NCBI RefSeq assembly: GCF_000003815.2 | Contig: NC_049979.1 | Span: 5,694,762 to 5,758,761 of the forward strand | Direction of reading: 5' to 3' | Source of the DNA: Branchiostoma floridae | Lineage: Eukaryota > Chordata > Leptocardii > Amphioxiformes > Branchiostomatidae | DNA length: 64,000 bases | Shown: piece after piece, positions 37,054 through 48,861 of the stretch | Position numbering within the stretch: position 1 is the stretch's first letter | How the letters are laid out: each line of letters starts with the position of its first letter | Notes under the pieces: generated by a model | The model's database searches: none | What the model was told of the DNA's origin: nothing | What the model saw: the letters and a program-made list of their open reading frames with translations, nothing else | Position numbers and translations under genes: made by a program

Positions 37054-37486
37054 AGGGGTGCCTTATAAGCATTTGCATGAAACTCGTATGGATCTTATGT
37101 GATATGAATCACTATGTATGCGAAAACGTATATGATACACACGAATCAATCACTATGTGACGAATCACTGTGAATCTCATGCGATACGCACAAATGTTAT
37201 GCAAACCGGCCTACTGCTACGTCGTAGTCAGATCGTATTTTCCATTCGCCAAAGATCAAGGCCGCCATCTTGAATATCCCGCTCCATCTGTCACGTGACC
37301 CCGGCAGGGGTTTGCCGGTTTGCATTAGGTTTGTGCAAATCACACAAGATTTGTGCATGTCACATAGCGATTCGTGCATATCACTTAAGGTTTGTACGTT
37401 TTCACATAGTGATTCGGACGTATCACATCAGAAAATTAAGATTCGTATGAATTCCATAAGGTTCGTGCAAATGCTTAGGCACCCCT
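37054..37486. mobile_element. MITE with long inverted termini
   Basis: The left end aggggtgccttataagcatt pairs with the right end, which inverted reads aggggtgcctaagcatttgc. Subterminal gattcgt and cacatagtgattcg strings recur in both orientations. It is 433 bp with no frame, and lies between the candidate promoter and the MRPL14 start codon. Confidence 0.75.
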
Positions 37487-37804
37487 GGTTATGTTTGGGC
37501 TGTCCAAGGAGGTTAATGACCTTAAGTCACACACACATGAGAGTAGGTCACTCAGTGAACAAGATGGACTGATTGCCATCGAAAATTTGGAGGTAAAAGT
37601 GTGTGTACCTTTTAAAAGATGTTACCGTTAGATAAATTCTATTAACTATCAACACTACTTCAGTTCAAACTCACTCAGGTTCCATGCCAGAACAATTATT
37701 TACAGTTAGACTCTCAGTTTAAGTTAAAGCGGTCTCTTGGTGCTGGGTCAGGTGGAGCAGGTTCCAGTTTGTTTATGCCCTGTCATTCTGTTGCAGCTCA
37801 GCAG

Positions 37805-38451
37805 ATGGCGCTGGTGAGAGGTATCACAGGTCTTCAGCAGCAGCTGCAACATCATGTGACCTGCGGCAGCAGAATGTTCAGGTTTGTTCTGCTTCTGTCT
37901 TTACTCCGGCTGGAGTTCACACCCCTACAGTTCTCCAGGTAGCATGCAACTGGATAGAGTAAGAGGCCTTATGGGTTAACAGAAAAGGCTGGGCCCAGGA
38001 TTACAGTCCTTAGGATAGGGTGTTAAGCTGTTGTCTAACTGTTCATTGCGCTTGTTTAAAAGAGCTACGGGGAATTTCCCCAGTTCAANNNNNNNNNNNN
38101 NNNNNNNNNNNNNNNNNNNNNNNNNNNNNNNNNNNNNNNNNNNNNNNNNNNNNNNNNNNNNNNNNNNNNNNNNNNNNNNNNNNNNNNNTCCCGTCTACAG
38201 AAAACAGCGTCGGCAAGGTGGGAGACAAGGTGCTGGTGGCCATCATGGGCCAGAAGAAGAAGGCCCTGATCGTGGGCCACAAGCAGAATGGGCCGCGCAT
38301 GACGCCTAAGTTTGACTCGAACAACATCATCCTGCTGGAGGATTCTGGGAACCCCACCGGCACCAGGATAAAGGTTCCCGTGCCGTCACTACTCAGGAAA
38401 AAAGCTGCTGACCAGTCCAAGGTGCTGGCCATCGCTTCCAGGTTCATCTAA
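37805..38451 (+). CDS. MRPL14: Mitochondrial ribosomal protein L14 (uL14m)
   Basis: Two exons are visible. The first coding exon follows the acceptor ctgttgcag (37796), starts ATG at 37805 and ends at 37881 in phase 2 ([13 protein letters not shown]... an import-type N terminus rich in Gln, Arg and His). The last exon, 38201-38451, follows ccgtctacag and encodes [44 protein letters not shown] and [10 protein letters not shown]-stop, the C-terminal two thirds of uL14m. The protein is part of the mitoribosomal large subunit in the matrix. The middle exon (about 40 residues, including the VVDNS region expected in this family) must lie in the 100-N gap at 38089-38188. The first donor, AG|GTTTGT, is weak. 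The terminal exon is followed by a tandem array copying its own 3' end. Confidence 0.93.
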
Positions 38452-38760
38452 ACACTGCTGACCAGGCCAAAGTGTTGGCTATCGCTTCTAGGTTCATCTA
38501 AACACTGCTGACCAGTCCAAGGTGCTGGCCATCGCTTCTAGGTTCATTTAAACACTGCTGACAAGTCTAAAGTGCTGGCCATCGCTTCTAGGTTCATCTA
38601 AACACTGCTGACCAGTCCAAAGTGCTGGCCATCGCTTCCAGGTTCATCTAAACACTGCTGACCAGGCCCAAGTGCTGGCCATCGCTTCTAGGTCCATCTA
38701 AACACTGCTGACCAGTCCAAAGTGCTAAGCCATCGCTTCTTGGTACCAAAGTGCTGGCCA
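38452..38760 (+). repeat. Stop-codon minisatellite downstream of MRPL14
   Basis: Six units of 50-51 bp (core gctgaccagtccaaagtgct plus ggccatcgcttc) copy the last codons of MRPL14, [10 protein letters not shown], and the TAA. Because 50 is not a multiple of three, copies are not translated in tandem. They form the start of the 3' UTR or flank. Confidence 0.93.
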
Positions 38761-40757
38761 TTGCTTCTAGGTTTACATGTATATGTCTGTGACTGCAGAT
38801 ATAATTCAGTATTTGTTGCCAGTGTCTTAAGTAAGGTCTGGATTAGGGGTGCCTATCAGCGCACAAAATTCAGGCACTGGAGGTCTAGACCTGAATGTTA
38901 GTACAGCAGTGCTAAGTTATATAAAGAAGGTGAGACACAAGTATAGGTCTCTGTGAGCAATGGTGAACAAATAATGTTCTGTATATTTAGAATTACAGAA
39001 TGATAATTTTCTATGCAGTACCCTGAAAAAAAAAAAGTCATGTGCAGGTCAGGCAAAACAGGTAAATGCCTGTCTGCCTGCTCATCTGTCGAACCGACAG
39101 GAGAACCGTTAAAAATTACCCTGACAAGTAAGGTGTGGACTGAGGTAACATTTCACACCCTTCCATACACAGATGCTAGAAAGATGTTACCGACTGTAGG
39201 TATAATGTTGACTTGAAAGATAAGCCTTTGAAAACTTTCCAAATCATTTTCTCAAGTTGAGTTGGTAACTGTTTCATTCACCATAAACTGTGGCTACTTC
39301 GAGGGAAGCAGCAAACATTTCCAGTGAATAGTTTGATTTGGACCAATAAAATTGATATTTTGTTGTCTCAGAAGCTTCTCTTCTTTTTGTACCGTTTGGT
39401 AACGTTCCCAGATTCATGTGACAAGAGCCCAGTGGAGGCAAGGGAGTTATGTTATTCACAGTTATTGTGTTGTTACTAGACTACGATCTATCGTGTGTAT
39501 TAAGTAGTCAAATAGGTTACATTTTCGGCAAAACAAAGCAAAAGGAGGCATCATATTTTAACCTAATTTAATTCTTCATTTGCAACAATACAGACAATAT
39601 TGCATCAATGTAGCCTTGGAACAAAGTATCTACATGTACATGATAGTTCCTTTTTACAGTATATATGAATCCCAAAGACCAACACAGGACCTTACTTTTA
39701 AGTTAATCAAGTTTAGGCTTCATTTATAGCTGGCTACAGGACCTTTTTGTCAGGAAACCAGCTACAACACAACCTGGAGAAGGACGATTGAGATTTCCTG
39801 TCACCAACCAAGGTTTTCAACTTTTAATTCATGGGACAATAAACCAGATAGTGATGAACCTCAGCTGTAGCATGGGTCCCAGACTGGTTAGGCTACTTCA
39901 TTTTGCACCTCAGCTGTAGCCTGGGTCCCAGACTGCTTACATTACTTCATTTTGCACCTCAGCTGTAGCCTGGGTCCCGGACTGGTTAGGCTACTTCATT
40001 TTGCACCTCAGCTGTAGCCTGGGTCCCAGACTGCTTACATTACTTCATTTTGCACCCTCAGTTGTAGCCTGGGTACCAGACTGGTAAGGCTGCTACGTTT
40101 CGCATCTCAGCTTCAGCATGGGTCCCGGACTGGTTAGGCTGTGCCCACTGCCCTATATGTGACATACATGACCATCTATTTTGCACCTCATCTGTAGCCT
40201 GGGTCCCAGAACTGGTCAGGCTATGCCCACTGCCCTATACGTGACATTCATGTCCGTCTATAGCTCCAGAAATGCTGCCTACATACAGATGTAAGTTCCT
40301 TGTTTCTGCTGAAATTGACGGCACTGAGAGTCTCTTACCAAAGCTGATTTCCTTCAGCACTTTCGGCTTGGTAGTAAGTGATATCTTAAAATGGTTTAGT
40401 AAAAACAAGTAGCATGTGATCTCTTAAGATGGTTTAACAAGTAGCATATCTTAAGATGGTTTAGTAAGTAGAATGTGACATTTTCAATCCTAACAAAGCT
40501 TGGCATGATGGGAAAGATTGGAACAGTGAAATGTAAGATTGTCATTGAGTAGATGGAAGTTGTTGCCAAAGTCAGGATGCATACTTTATTTGAGGTTATT
40601 GCACAGATAGATGGGAAAGGGACCTCAAATAGAGCAGGTTGGTACGTATCTATAATCAAGGCAATTCAGTACAATGTCCTGTACGATAGGTCCATGATTA
40701 TGTGCCTTCTGAGTAGATATTGGTTTCATCATAAATTCCAGGTAAGTTGCAATAGCG
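38761..40757. other. Convergent intergenic region of MRPL14 and CLCC1
   Basis: No coding sequence recognised. At 39843-40240 there are seven to eight copies of a unit of about 56 bp with cacctcagctgtagcctggg and actacttcattttg-like strings. These are not tied to a splice site I can see. The rest is AT-rich. Confidence 0.75.
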
Positions 40758-43700
40758 CTAATCTAAGCTTATGTTCCTAACATCGACATGCCCTCTCCCC
40801 TCCTGGGGTCCCAGTGTTTCTGTGTTAGCTTCTGTTTCCTCAGATTCTGAGTCTTCACTTTCCTCCTGAGGCATTTTCTGTGCATGGTCCCTGTGTTCTG
40901 TCTGTATGGGTGCTTCCTGTATGGGTGCTGCCTGTATGGGTGTGCTCCTGTGACCCTCCTGTATGGGTGCGCTGTGGGATCTCTGCAGCAATGTAGATTT
41001 GCTGTGTGGCCCAGCAGAGTGTGGCCCAGCGGCATACCCAGCGGTGTGCAGCCCAGCGGCGTATGGCCCAGCGGCGTGTGGCCCAGCGGCGAGGGGACGG
41101 CTGCTGGCGCTGCTGTTCCGGGTGAAGCTGACCCCACGGCTCAGGTTGATGCGGTTCTGCGTCTGGTTGTACGGCAGGTTCGAACCGGAGGCGTTAGCCT
41201 GCGAGATCGCCGGTGTTACCTGTTCCACACGGTCACCAATTGCAGCACGCTGCTGTTCCACCTGGAGGTGTGCTGTCCCATCAGCGCGCTGCTGTTCCAA
41301 CCTGACATGGGGTGCTGTCCCGTCAGTGATCATAGCACGCTGCTGTTCCTTCAGGATGTTGACAACCTGCAAAACCTGAACAGGACAGAGGTTAAATCAT
41401 TTACGCTGCAGCTCAATACTTCTGCCTCAAGATTTCATTATCAAAACAAGTGTGACACTGCGGTTGCAGGCCTCTATCCCTGACCTATAGCCCTGACGCC
41501 TAAACTATGACCCCTGTACCTGCTGGCATGTGTCCTCCATGCATGTCTGTGTCTCCACCGGGAGGGTGATGGTGTTCACATCACCCAGCTGCAGGTGTCT
41601 ACCCCTGACCTTTATCCCTGACCTATGACCCCTGTACCTGTTGGTGTGTCCTCCATGCATGTCTGTGTCTCCAGCAGTAGCCTGGTGGTGTTCATAGCAC
41701 GCAGCTGCAAGCCTCTACCCCTGACCTTTAACCCTGACCCCTAACCTATGACCCCTGTACCTGCTGGCCTGCAGGCCTCTAGCCCTGACCTATGACGCCT
41801 GACCCCTGTACCTGTTGGCGTGTGTCCTCCATGCATGTCTGTGTCTCTAGCGGCAGGGTGACGGTGTTCACGGCGCGCGGCTGCAGGCTGAAGATGAAGG
41901 GGATGTTGATGCTGTAGCCAGCCATCATGATCATCAGCAGCAGGGACATCAGCATCACGGCCAGGAAGGCCAGCGGCCACAGCTGCACTGGAAGGTCGTG
42001 GAAAACTCCCCCAAAGAACTTGCTGAAGGAACGGCCGATGTGCTCCATGGGCTCCAGGAAGAACTTGGTGAGGGTCACGGCAAAGGCCTGGGGAGGGTAG
42101 TTATGATGAATAAACAATGGAACAAATGTGGGGAGTCAGATGAACAAGGTGGCTTTACAAAGCTGGGGTGTTATGCCAAGGGCTACCTACAACTATTCAT
42201 ACAAGAACATACACGTATACTAGACAGGTGTTAAAAATCTGTACAACAGTTCATCATCTTCACGTTAACTAGCATGAACCCCTGAAAATAGTATACATGT
42301 ATATACATGTAACTTATAATGTAAGCTCGGAAACTCCAAATAACAAACCTGCATCTGCTGGGGCCGTCTTACACGTGACATGCAGTTCTGTCCCTGTGAG
42401 GCTCAGTGTGCCAGTAGACGAGAGGATGAAGAAGGACGTGCACATCTTAAAAAGTCACGTGCAGGCCGGGCAGACGGCAAGTCAAACTGTCTGCCTACCA
42501 TTGTCTTCCGAGACAGATGGACGCCCACATAATGTAAGCTCTAAGCACACTACTTTCACCTGCAAAACGCCCCACCTTTGTTGGTGTGACCTCCCAGAAG
42601 GCGTCCACCACCAGAGCCTCGTGGTAGTTCGCACACTTGTCTTCCTGCAGGGTGAAGGCAGAGCTGAACCACTCTGGGGAGAGCAGGTAATGTAGAGACG
42701 TGTGAGCTGTACTGACATGTGACGTGGGTCTTATTGGCAGAAACATTAATATCTCAAAGCAGTTGTTACAATATGCAAACAGGAATTTACAATTTTTTTC
42801 TTACCAAATATACCATGGAGCGCGGTCCTGTCAGCCGTGCGGCACTCTCGAGGCATCTGCTTGGAAAGTTCTCCCTGTTTCTTGGCATGAGCTTTCTGAG
42901 GAAGGAATTAAGACAGTTTGGATCAAATTGGATTCTTCTGTTGAGAACTGATAAAATGAACAAAATATCGTACATATCCATCCACAAGCTGTTCAGGAAT
43001 CCTGTCAATGAATCTATCCAAAGGCAAAGCACACTGACCACAGAGGTTATAGCATCAGGTATGGAGTCTGTTCATCTCACAGTGGCTACTCTGATAGGCA
43101 ATGAGGCAGTGAAGAATGGCTTTTACACTGCAAAGGTGTAAGATCCTCCCACCTTATACTGGTACATCCTGAGTAAAGGTTTGAGGTTCTCCCACTATAT
43201 ATTAGAATGTACATTTAAGGTACCTTGTACTCGTGCATCCATGTCCAGCCAACACTAACGAGTGTGAGTGAGTGTGAGTAAGAGTTACCGGTAGTGAGAT
43301 CTTCCCACCGTATACTCATGCATCCATGTCCAGCACACACTAATGTGATGTACCTTATACTCGTGCATCCATGTCCAGCCCACGCTGACAAGTGTGAGTA
43401 AGTGTGAGTAAGAGTTACCGGTAGTGAGATCTTCCCACCGTATACTCATGCATCCATGTCCAGCACACACTAATGTGATGTACCTTATACTCGTGCATCC
43501 ATGTCCAGCCCACACTGATGAGGAAGCCGATCAGGAGCAGCCGGAGGAACTGTTTCCTCCAGGAGACGTGGCTCCAGATCTCCAGTGCTACCAGGCAGAG
43601 CACTAACAGCACCATGATCACCGCCTGGCAACATAAACATAAACATAAACAAACATGTACAACACAACACAACAAGACGTGACTCCTCTCCAGTGCCACC

Positions 43701-46700
43701 AGACAGAGCACTAACATCACCATGACCACCGCCTGTCAACATAAACACAAACATAAACATAAACAAACACGTTCAACACAACACAACAAGACGTGACTCC
43801 TCTCCAGTGCCACCAGACAGAGCACTAACAGCACCATGATCACCGCCTGTCAACATAAACATAAACATAAACATAAACAAACACATACAACATAACACAA
43901 CAAGACGCGACTCCTCTCCAGTGCCACCAGACTGAGCACTAACAGCACCGTGATCACCGCCTGGCAACATAAACATAAACAAACACGTTCAACACATCAC
44001 AACAAGACGTGACTCCAGATCTCCAGCGCTACCAGGCAGAGCACTAACAGCACCTGATCACAGCCTGGCAACATGAACATAAACATAAACAAACAACATG
44101 TACAACACAACATGGCTCCTCTCCAGCGACACAGGAACAGGAGCACTGTGATCAAATTACTGGGTATAAGATACCTAGTCATTCTGCCCTAAGGAATTGG
44201 TTCTAGGAATCTGGGTAATGTTCTGACTCATCTTAAAATTTTTGTCACATAGTCACTTTCATATGTTTGAAAAAACTATGAAGATTAGTCCATCAGTAAC
44301 TATTATCAAACAAATCATCAGAAGGTGCAGGTAAAATTTGTCTGGTGCAGATAATTTTCAGTGTTACCTGCACCAGTGCAGGTATGCAGAAAAAAGTATT
44401 TCAAGCCCTGAGTATATTATCAAACAAATCATCAGAAGTTCTTGGCTGTGGTGGAAGGAGTTTCCCACCTGCATCAGCACCTGCACCTCCAGCCCAGTGT
44501 AGTCTTCAAGTCTCTTCTGCCACCTGTTCACCTGTGCCTGGCGGCTGGACACACCTGGACAGGGGACATACATGGCAGCAGGTCAAACAACTATGTTATG
44601 GATCTAAGGAGGAGGCACCTCAAATCTCTACACCACTTCTCCCGTAAATAGTTTCATCAGGTTGATAGATGAATTGAACAAAGTCTTATTCATTACACAA
44701 CCTTTTAGTTCTTCCGTAAACGTTTCGACGACCATCTGTCGCCTTCATCTGTACAAAATGAAACAATTACTATCGGTGCGATATGAACTAGACAGAGTCA
44801 GTGCAATACGAACTTAACCTATTGTATTGTGACATGGAATGTTCTCGAACGTGATACGTTAATCATCCTTGCCACTTTGTGACGTAGTGGCCAGGATGCG
44901 GTCCCAAACATTCCAAAGACTTTTTTCGATACACCACTTCTTCCTTATATCTGCCACCAAAATAGACCATGGCATGTCTAGGACAAAAGATACAAAAATA
45001 GAAAGTTCTGCTGCAGTACCAAGGTCACAAACCAGGAGGCCCAAAATCGATCTTGACCTTTGTTTTCCCAACACCTACCCACAGACCGAATATACCCACA
45101 GACCAAAGATACAAAATCAAGCAACCTACCAAAAGTAACATATTAAAGAGCAAAAAAATTTTGAGCCATGACTTAATTGTTAAGACAACCCAAATCTGAC
45201 ATCTGGTTGTGGGAAGGTGAGAGTTCACCTTAATATAAGTGTCTCCTGGAGACAGCTTACCTGTTATAAGTGTCTCCAGGACCTGCATGGTGTCTTGCAG
45301 GCTGCCTTGGTCCTTAGCTTGGTCCTTGGCGATGAACTTGTTCAACAGCAGCCAGTTCTCAGCAGTCACCGTCATGTGCACGTCATAGTCAACTGCATCT
45401 ACCTCATGCATGTCACCTGTGGGCTGGGAAACGGGACAAGAACAAGATAGCTACAGCTTGTAATGTGGGCTGGGAAACAGGACAAGAATGGGATAGCTAT
45501 GAAGTATCTTGTACGTGTGGGCTGGGAAACAACGAGGACAATCATGGCATGCAGTGCATGGTGTAATTGCAGAAGCTCAAGGTCTAAATCTCCTGACATG
45601 CTACTAAAGTTGGTCCTTGGGAAAGGCACTGTACACGACTTTCCTAACTTCATTTAAGTGTATATGAGTATCTAGTTGCAGTTGGTGTCATCCCTCGGAT
45701 AGGACGTTAAAAAACTTAAATGGAGGTCCCATGTTTGGGGAGAGCCAAACCTCAAGTATGTCAAGAACCAACCACGCTTATCAAAAAGTGTCATAAGATT
45801 CTTCTCGGTGTAAGTGGCTCAAATGCAGCTTGTACTCTTCATTACAACTCTAGTGTATTACGCCATGAGAAAGTTTTTCAGGTATGCAATACAACAAATT
45901 AATACACACACACTCTTACCTCCATCACATCTCCCAACTGTTTCAGCAGCCCACGGACAAACCGCCGCACATACGGAGCCTCCTGGCCTCCCCCATACGG
46001 AGCCTCCTTGGCCTGGTGGGAGCTCTGCTGGTCCGCCTGGCAGGTCTGCTCTGCCGACTGCAGCCGCAGCTGACACGTCTGCAGCTGTTTCTGCAGCTGT
46101 TGCTGTTCTTGCAGCTGCACAGCACATGCTGCGGGTGCTTCAGGTGCTCCTGGCAGCTGTTTTTCCGACAGACGTGGCTGAAGTTGTAAGAGAAGTAGAA
46201 GAGTGTTAATTCTGCAAGCAGTGATGTTCAATGGTTGCCATGGCCAAAGAACGATCCTGTCTCTCAAGGCTCAACACTAGTAATGCCATATCCTCTACTC
46301 TATCCCAACTGAACACCTGATCTCAAGCCTGCCATCTACTTATCTCTTAGCTGGGTGCCCTGGCTGGGTGCTGACACATCAGGACGAATTCTCACCAAAT
46401 GTTCCAAGCAGAATCGTCTATCACCCCTTTGTTCTCCATTATCTCTGCTCTCAGGAAAGTTGTTTCTCAGCTTCTGTGGATTTCTCAGAAACCTAGCCAA
46501 GGGTCATTCTGAGATTTATACAATATCAATATCCGCTCTATTACAAAGTAGTCGAGATCGAGACATGTTCAAAACTGGACTTATCAAAGTGTTCACAAAG
46601 TAGCTGTATCTCCATTGCAGAGCAGCAGACTGTAAGTTATCAATGACCTGTAACAAACACAAATTTGATGCCAAAAGGCTCCTTCAGCAGGGAGGTTAAT

Positions 46701-47438
46701 TATGCAAATTAGATTGCTGTTTTGCATAATTACTATCTACTAATTATCATCTAAGTATATCAAGCATCACTTGAGCTTTCGACATACCAAAAGTCATGAC
46801 GATTCATCGATCTGGATTTATTGTCTTTTAAAGTCTAAAATTACTTTACAGACTCCCGCAGTTCCGAACAAGCCACTAGGGGGCCCAAATGTAAATCACT
46901 TACATTCTGTCCCATTGTTTAAAACGTAACTCAAAAATCAAGACCAGAGCATGTCCAGAACCCTAGGAATTCACACAACAACAAGACGCCAGGGGGCACA
47001 AAATCTAAGCATTTCAAGGTCTCATGAAGACCTACTCACATACATAATACTAATATGAATACATAATCTCAGGCCTAATCTTGAGTTATGCTGTCCACCC
47101 ACAAACTGACGAAGCATACACTCATGGCGTTACAGCAAAGGGATCGTGAGATATAGCCGTGACCGTACGGATATGACTAAAAACAATACCTCATTCGGGA
47201 GGTGATTAATTAAGTTGAATTATGACCGCGATGGTGAACATGATATTAAATCAGGAGCGACAGTCAGCCTGACCTGGTCGCGATGGTTCTTCATCGTTCG
47301 CGAGTCGGAGTTGTAATTGAGCATGTCCCCCGGGTCCACCCAGTCCTCCATGTCGGGGGGCCCGAGGTCGGGGTCCTGGCAGTGCCCACAGCACAGCAGG
47401 GCGGCCAGAATCGCCGTCAGGCCGAGAAAACTGGACAT
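40758..47438 (-). CDS. CLCC1: Chloride channel CLIC-like protein 1 (MCLC)
   Basis: Nine coding exons join in phase to 629 codons: 47274-47438, 45920-46177, 45261-45423, 44469-44554, 43484-43624, 42805-42895, 42576-42673, 41812-42087 and 40758-41366. CLCC1 is an ER membrane anion channel. A signal peptide (about residues 1-20, LTAILAALLCC) precedes the family motif DWVDPGDMLNYNSDSRTMK. A Gln-rich coiled-coil stretch follows (QLQEQQQLQKQLQ), then RRFVRGLLKQLGD and DMHEVDAVDYDV. Three hydrophobic segments are visible: VIMVLLVLCLVAL (about 226-238), RLLLIGFLISVGWTW (about 252-266) and LAFLAVMLMSLLLMIMM (about 373-389). WEVTPTKAFAVTLTKFFLEP matches the conserved PTK-A-AVT-T region. The last exon encodes a long low-complexity tail with (AAGPH)-type repeats and an acidic end. 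Exon 2's acceptor was chosen by frame. Confidence 0.95.
41510..41811 (-). repeat. Donor-type junction repeat after CLCC1 exon 8
   Basis: Three units of about 110 bp repeat the exon end (tgtcctccatgcatgtctgtg) with the donor context ctgtacctg, which is CAG|GTACAG on the minus strand. Interspersed ccctgacctatgacccctg strings form a smaller sub-repeat. Confidence 0.85.
43215..43483 (-). repeat. Donor-type junction repeat after CLCC1 exon 5
   Basis: Four to five units with tactcrtgcatccatgtccag copy the last 30 exon bases (WTWMHEYK) and the donor AAG|GTACAT. Spacers include gtgagtaagagttaccggta. The array abuts the exon starting at 43484. Confidence 0.88.
43625..44095 (-). repeat. Acceptor-type junction repeat upstream of CLCC1 exon 5
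   Basis: Four to five units of 100-117 bp copy the first 60 or so bases of exon 5 (agagcactaacagcaccatg) plus its acceptor, GCCAG|GCGGTG on the minus strand, followed by (ataaac)n. The exon is therefore bracketed by two independent arrays. Confidence 0.9.
44640..45180. repeat. Dispersed repeat fragments in CLCC1 intron 3
   Basis: The 3' part (about 45000-45085, ctgctgcagtaccaaggtca and cgatcttgacctttgttttc) resembles sequence near 18850-18910 (cactgcagtacggtgggaaa and gaacttgacctttattttc). This suggests a dispersed family with two diverged copies here. The 5' part contains gtaaacgtttcgacgaccat, a string common at ends of some invertebrate repeats as I recall. Confidence 0.35.
45424..45530 (-). 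repeat. Acceptor-type junction repeat upstream of CLCC1 exon 3
   Basis: Three copies of tgtgggctgggaaac followed by gggacaagaa. On the minus strand each contains GTTTCCCAG|CCCACA, which is exactly the acceptor that keeps the reading frame. Confidence 0.8.
45595..45850 (+). mobile_element. SINE (copy 2), 5' part degraded
   Basis: Shares gggaaaggcact-acacgactttcct, ataggacgttaaa, aaatggaggtccc and gtttggggagagc with the copy at 25815-26200. A short insertion (aaacttaaa) splits the core. No clear tRNA-like head. Confidence 0.65.
46178..47273 (-). other. CLCC1 intron 1
   Basis: About 1.1 kb with repeated atgcaaatta/taatttgcat strings (46690-46750), similar to ones at 48000-48260. Nothing else recognised. 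Confidence 0.6.
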
Positions 47439-48861
47439 TTTCCTCCTCAGCAGGTTTATTATGACATGTACGGGACGGCTTCGCTGGACCGGAAGTGACC
47501 TGGATTATTCCAATATGACACTTATGCGGGGGTCTCCTTCTTTCGAATAAAGCACACATCCCTGGTAATGAATATTCTGGCTTTTTCATAAACTATATAA
47601 TATTCGTCAAATAAAGAACAACATTATCTATCCATTGAAGTAATGATGCTACAAAGCCTCGGAGACGAGCAAATATTTGCACGGAAAGTTGGTTACCGAA
47701 AGTGGGAGGTCCCGTCGGCCTCCGGACGGCCTTACTCGTGATCGTGTGAAGACAAAACTTAACGTTACTTTTAACGTTTCACATTCAGGATTGTTGGGCA
47801 ATGTGAGGGCAAGTAGCACAGTTGAGGTATTAACACCCCGGCCCTCCAAGTACAGCCGCGGACTCCACACAGTCTTCAGCACGGCCTTCAGGTCTCCTGG
47901 GTGGGTGAAGTTTTCAATCTCATAGTCATACAAATTACAAACAAGAGTTGAAAGACCTCATACCTCCACGAAAAATTATTCTTGATTCCATGTTTACACT
48001 TCATCTTATGCAAATAAGAATGAATTTGCACATGTAAGTAATCTATGCATAGTTGAGTACACATGTCATAAGTCAGGTAATTGCCATCGTTTACTGCTCG
48101 GAATTATGGCGCTTTTGCATTAAATATGCAGATTAGAGTCATTTGTGTCAGTTACTGGCCTGCATGCCATAGATGATGTTACATGTGTGAAAGTTCCATT
48201 GTGGGAGACTCTGGAAATGCATTTTCCTCATTAATGCAAATTATCTCCTAATTTGCATAATTTAGTCATTGTGCTTATCTCTGTCTGTCATTTTATCTAA
48301 CACCATGGAAATCAAGTTATCCTTTAATGTAGTTTTGCATATAATATTGTGCACAATTTGTGAGAAGTCCAAGTGTTTTTCTGGAATGTCTGGACATAAC
48401 AATCTCAAAGCAGATCCTACAATAGCACAAGATAGTATCAAAGGGTTTAATGAAAGAGCTGGGCTGTGCCCCTGGCCTGTCTACCTGGCCTGTCTAGCTA
48501 GAGACCAGCACCAAGATATACCCGGCCACAAATGGCCAGCCTCTCATGTAGCTGCGCCCTCTAGCTGAATGCAGAAAAATTAAAGCTATTATGCTGGTAC
48601 GTCATGAAAACATGTACTTGTCTGAATTTCTAAGGGGTCTGCAAACAGGTAATCTGCAACATTAAGCCCAGTATCAAAAGCTGGCAGAGGAGTGAAGCCG
48701 GCTTAGGAGTGTGTTTTGCATGCTACAGGGGAAAAGTATTATAGTACACCTTTTGGCTGACTACACTCCTTGGCCAGTTTGGTACTATCTTATGTCATTG
48801 TAGGATCTGCTTGGAGATTAGGGCATAATGCATGTCTTAAATTAGATGCTGCAGCAGACTG
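47439..48861. promoter_or_regulatory. Divergent interval between CLCC1 and the ACOT-like gene
   Basis: An ETS/GABP-type site, accggaagt, lies at 47488-47496, about 50 bp upstream of the CLCC1 start codon, and is a plausible core promoter element. Octamer-like tgcaaat strings are frequent at 48000-48260. A minus-strand frame of 94 residues (47649-47933) is open but unrecognised. The acceptor gatgctgcag (48854) precedes the ACOT start, so that gene has an upstream non-coding exon in or before this interval. Confidence 0.45.

Noticed and set aside
47649-47933. Minus-strand frame of 94 residues upstream of CLCC1
   Set aside because: Open on both strands, no domain recognised, and it lies in a divergent promoter interval; not enough to call a gene.
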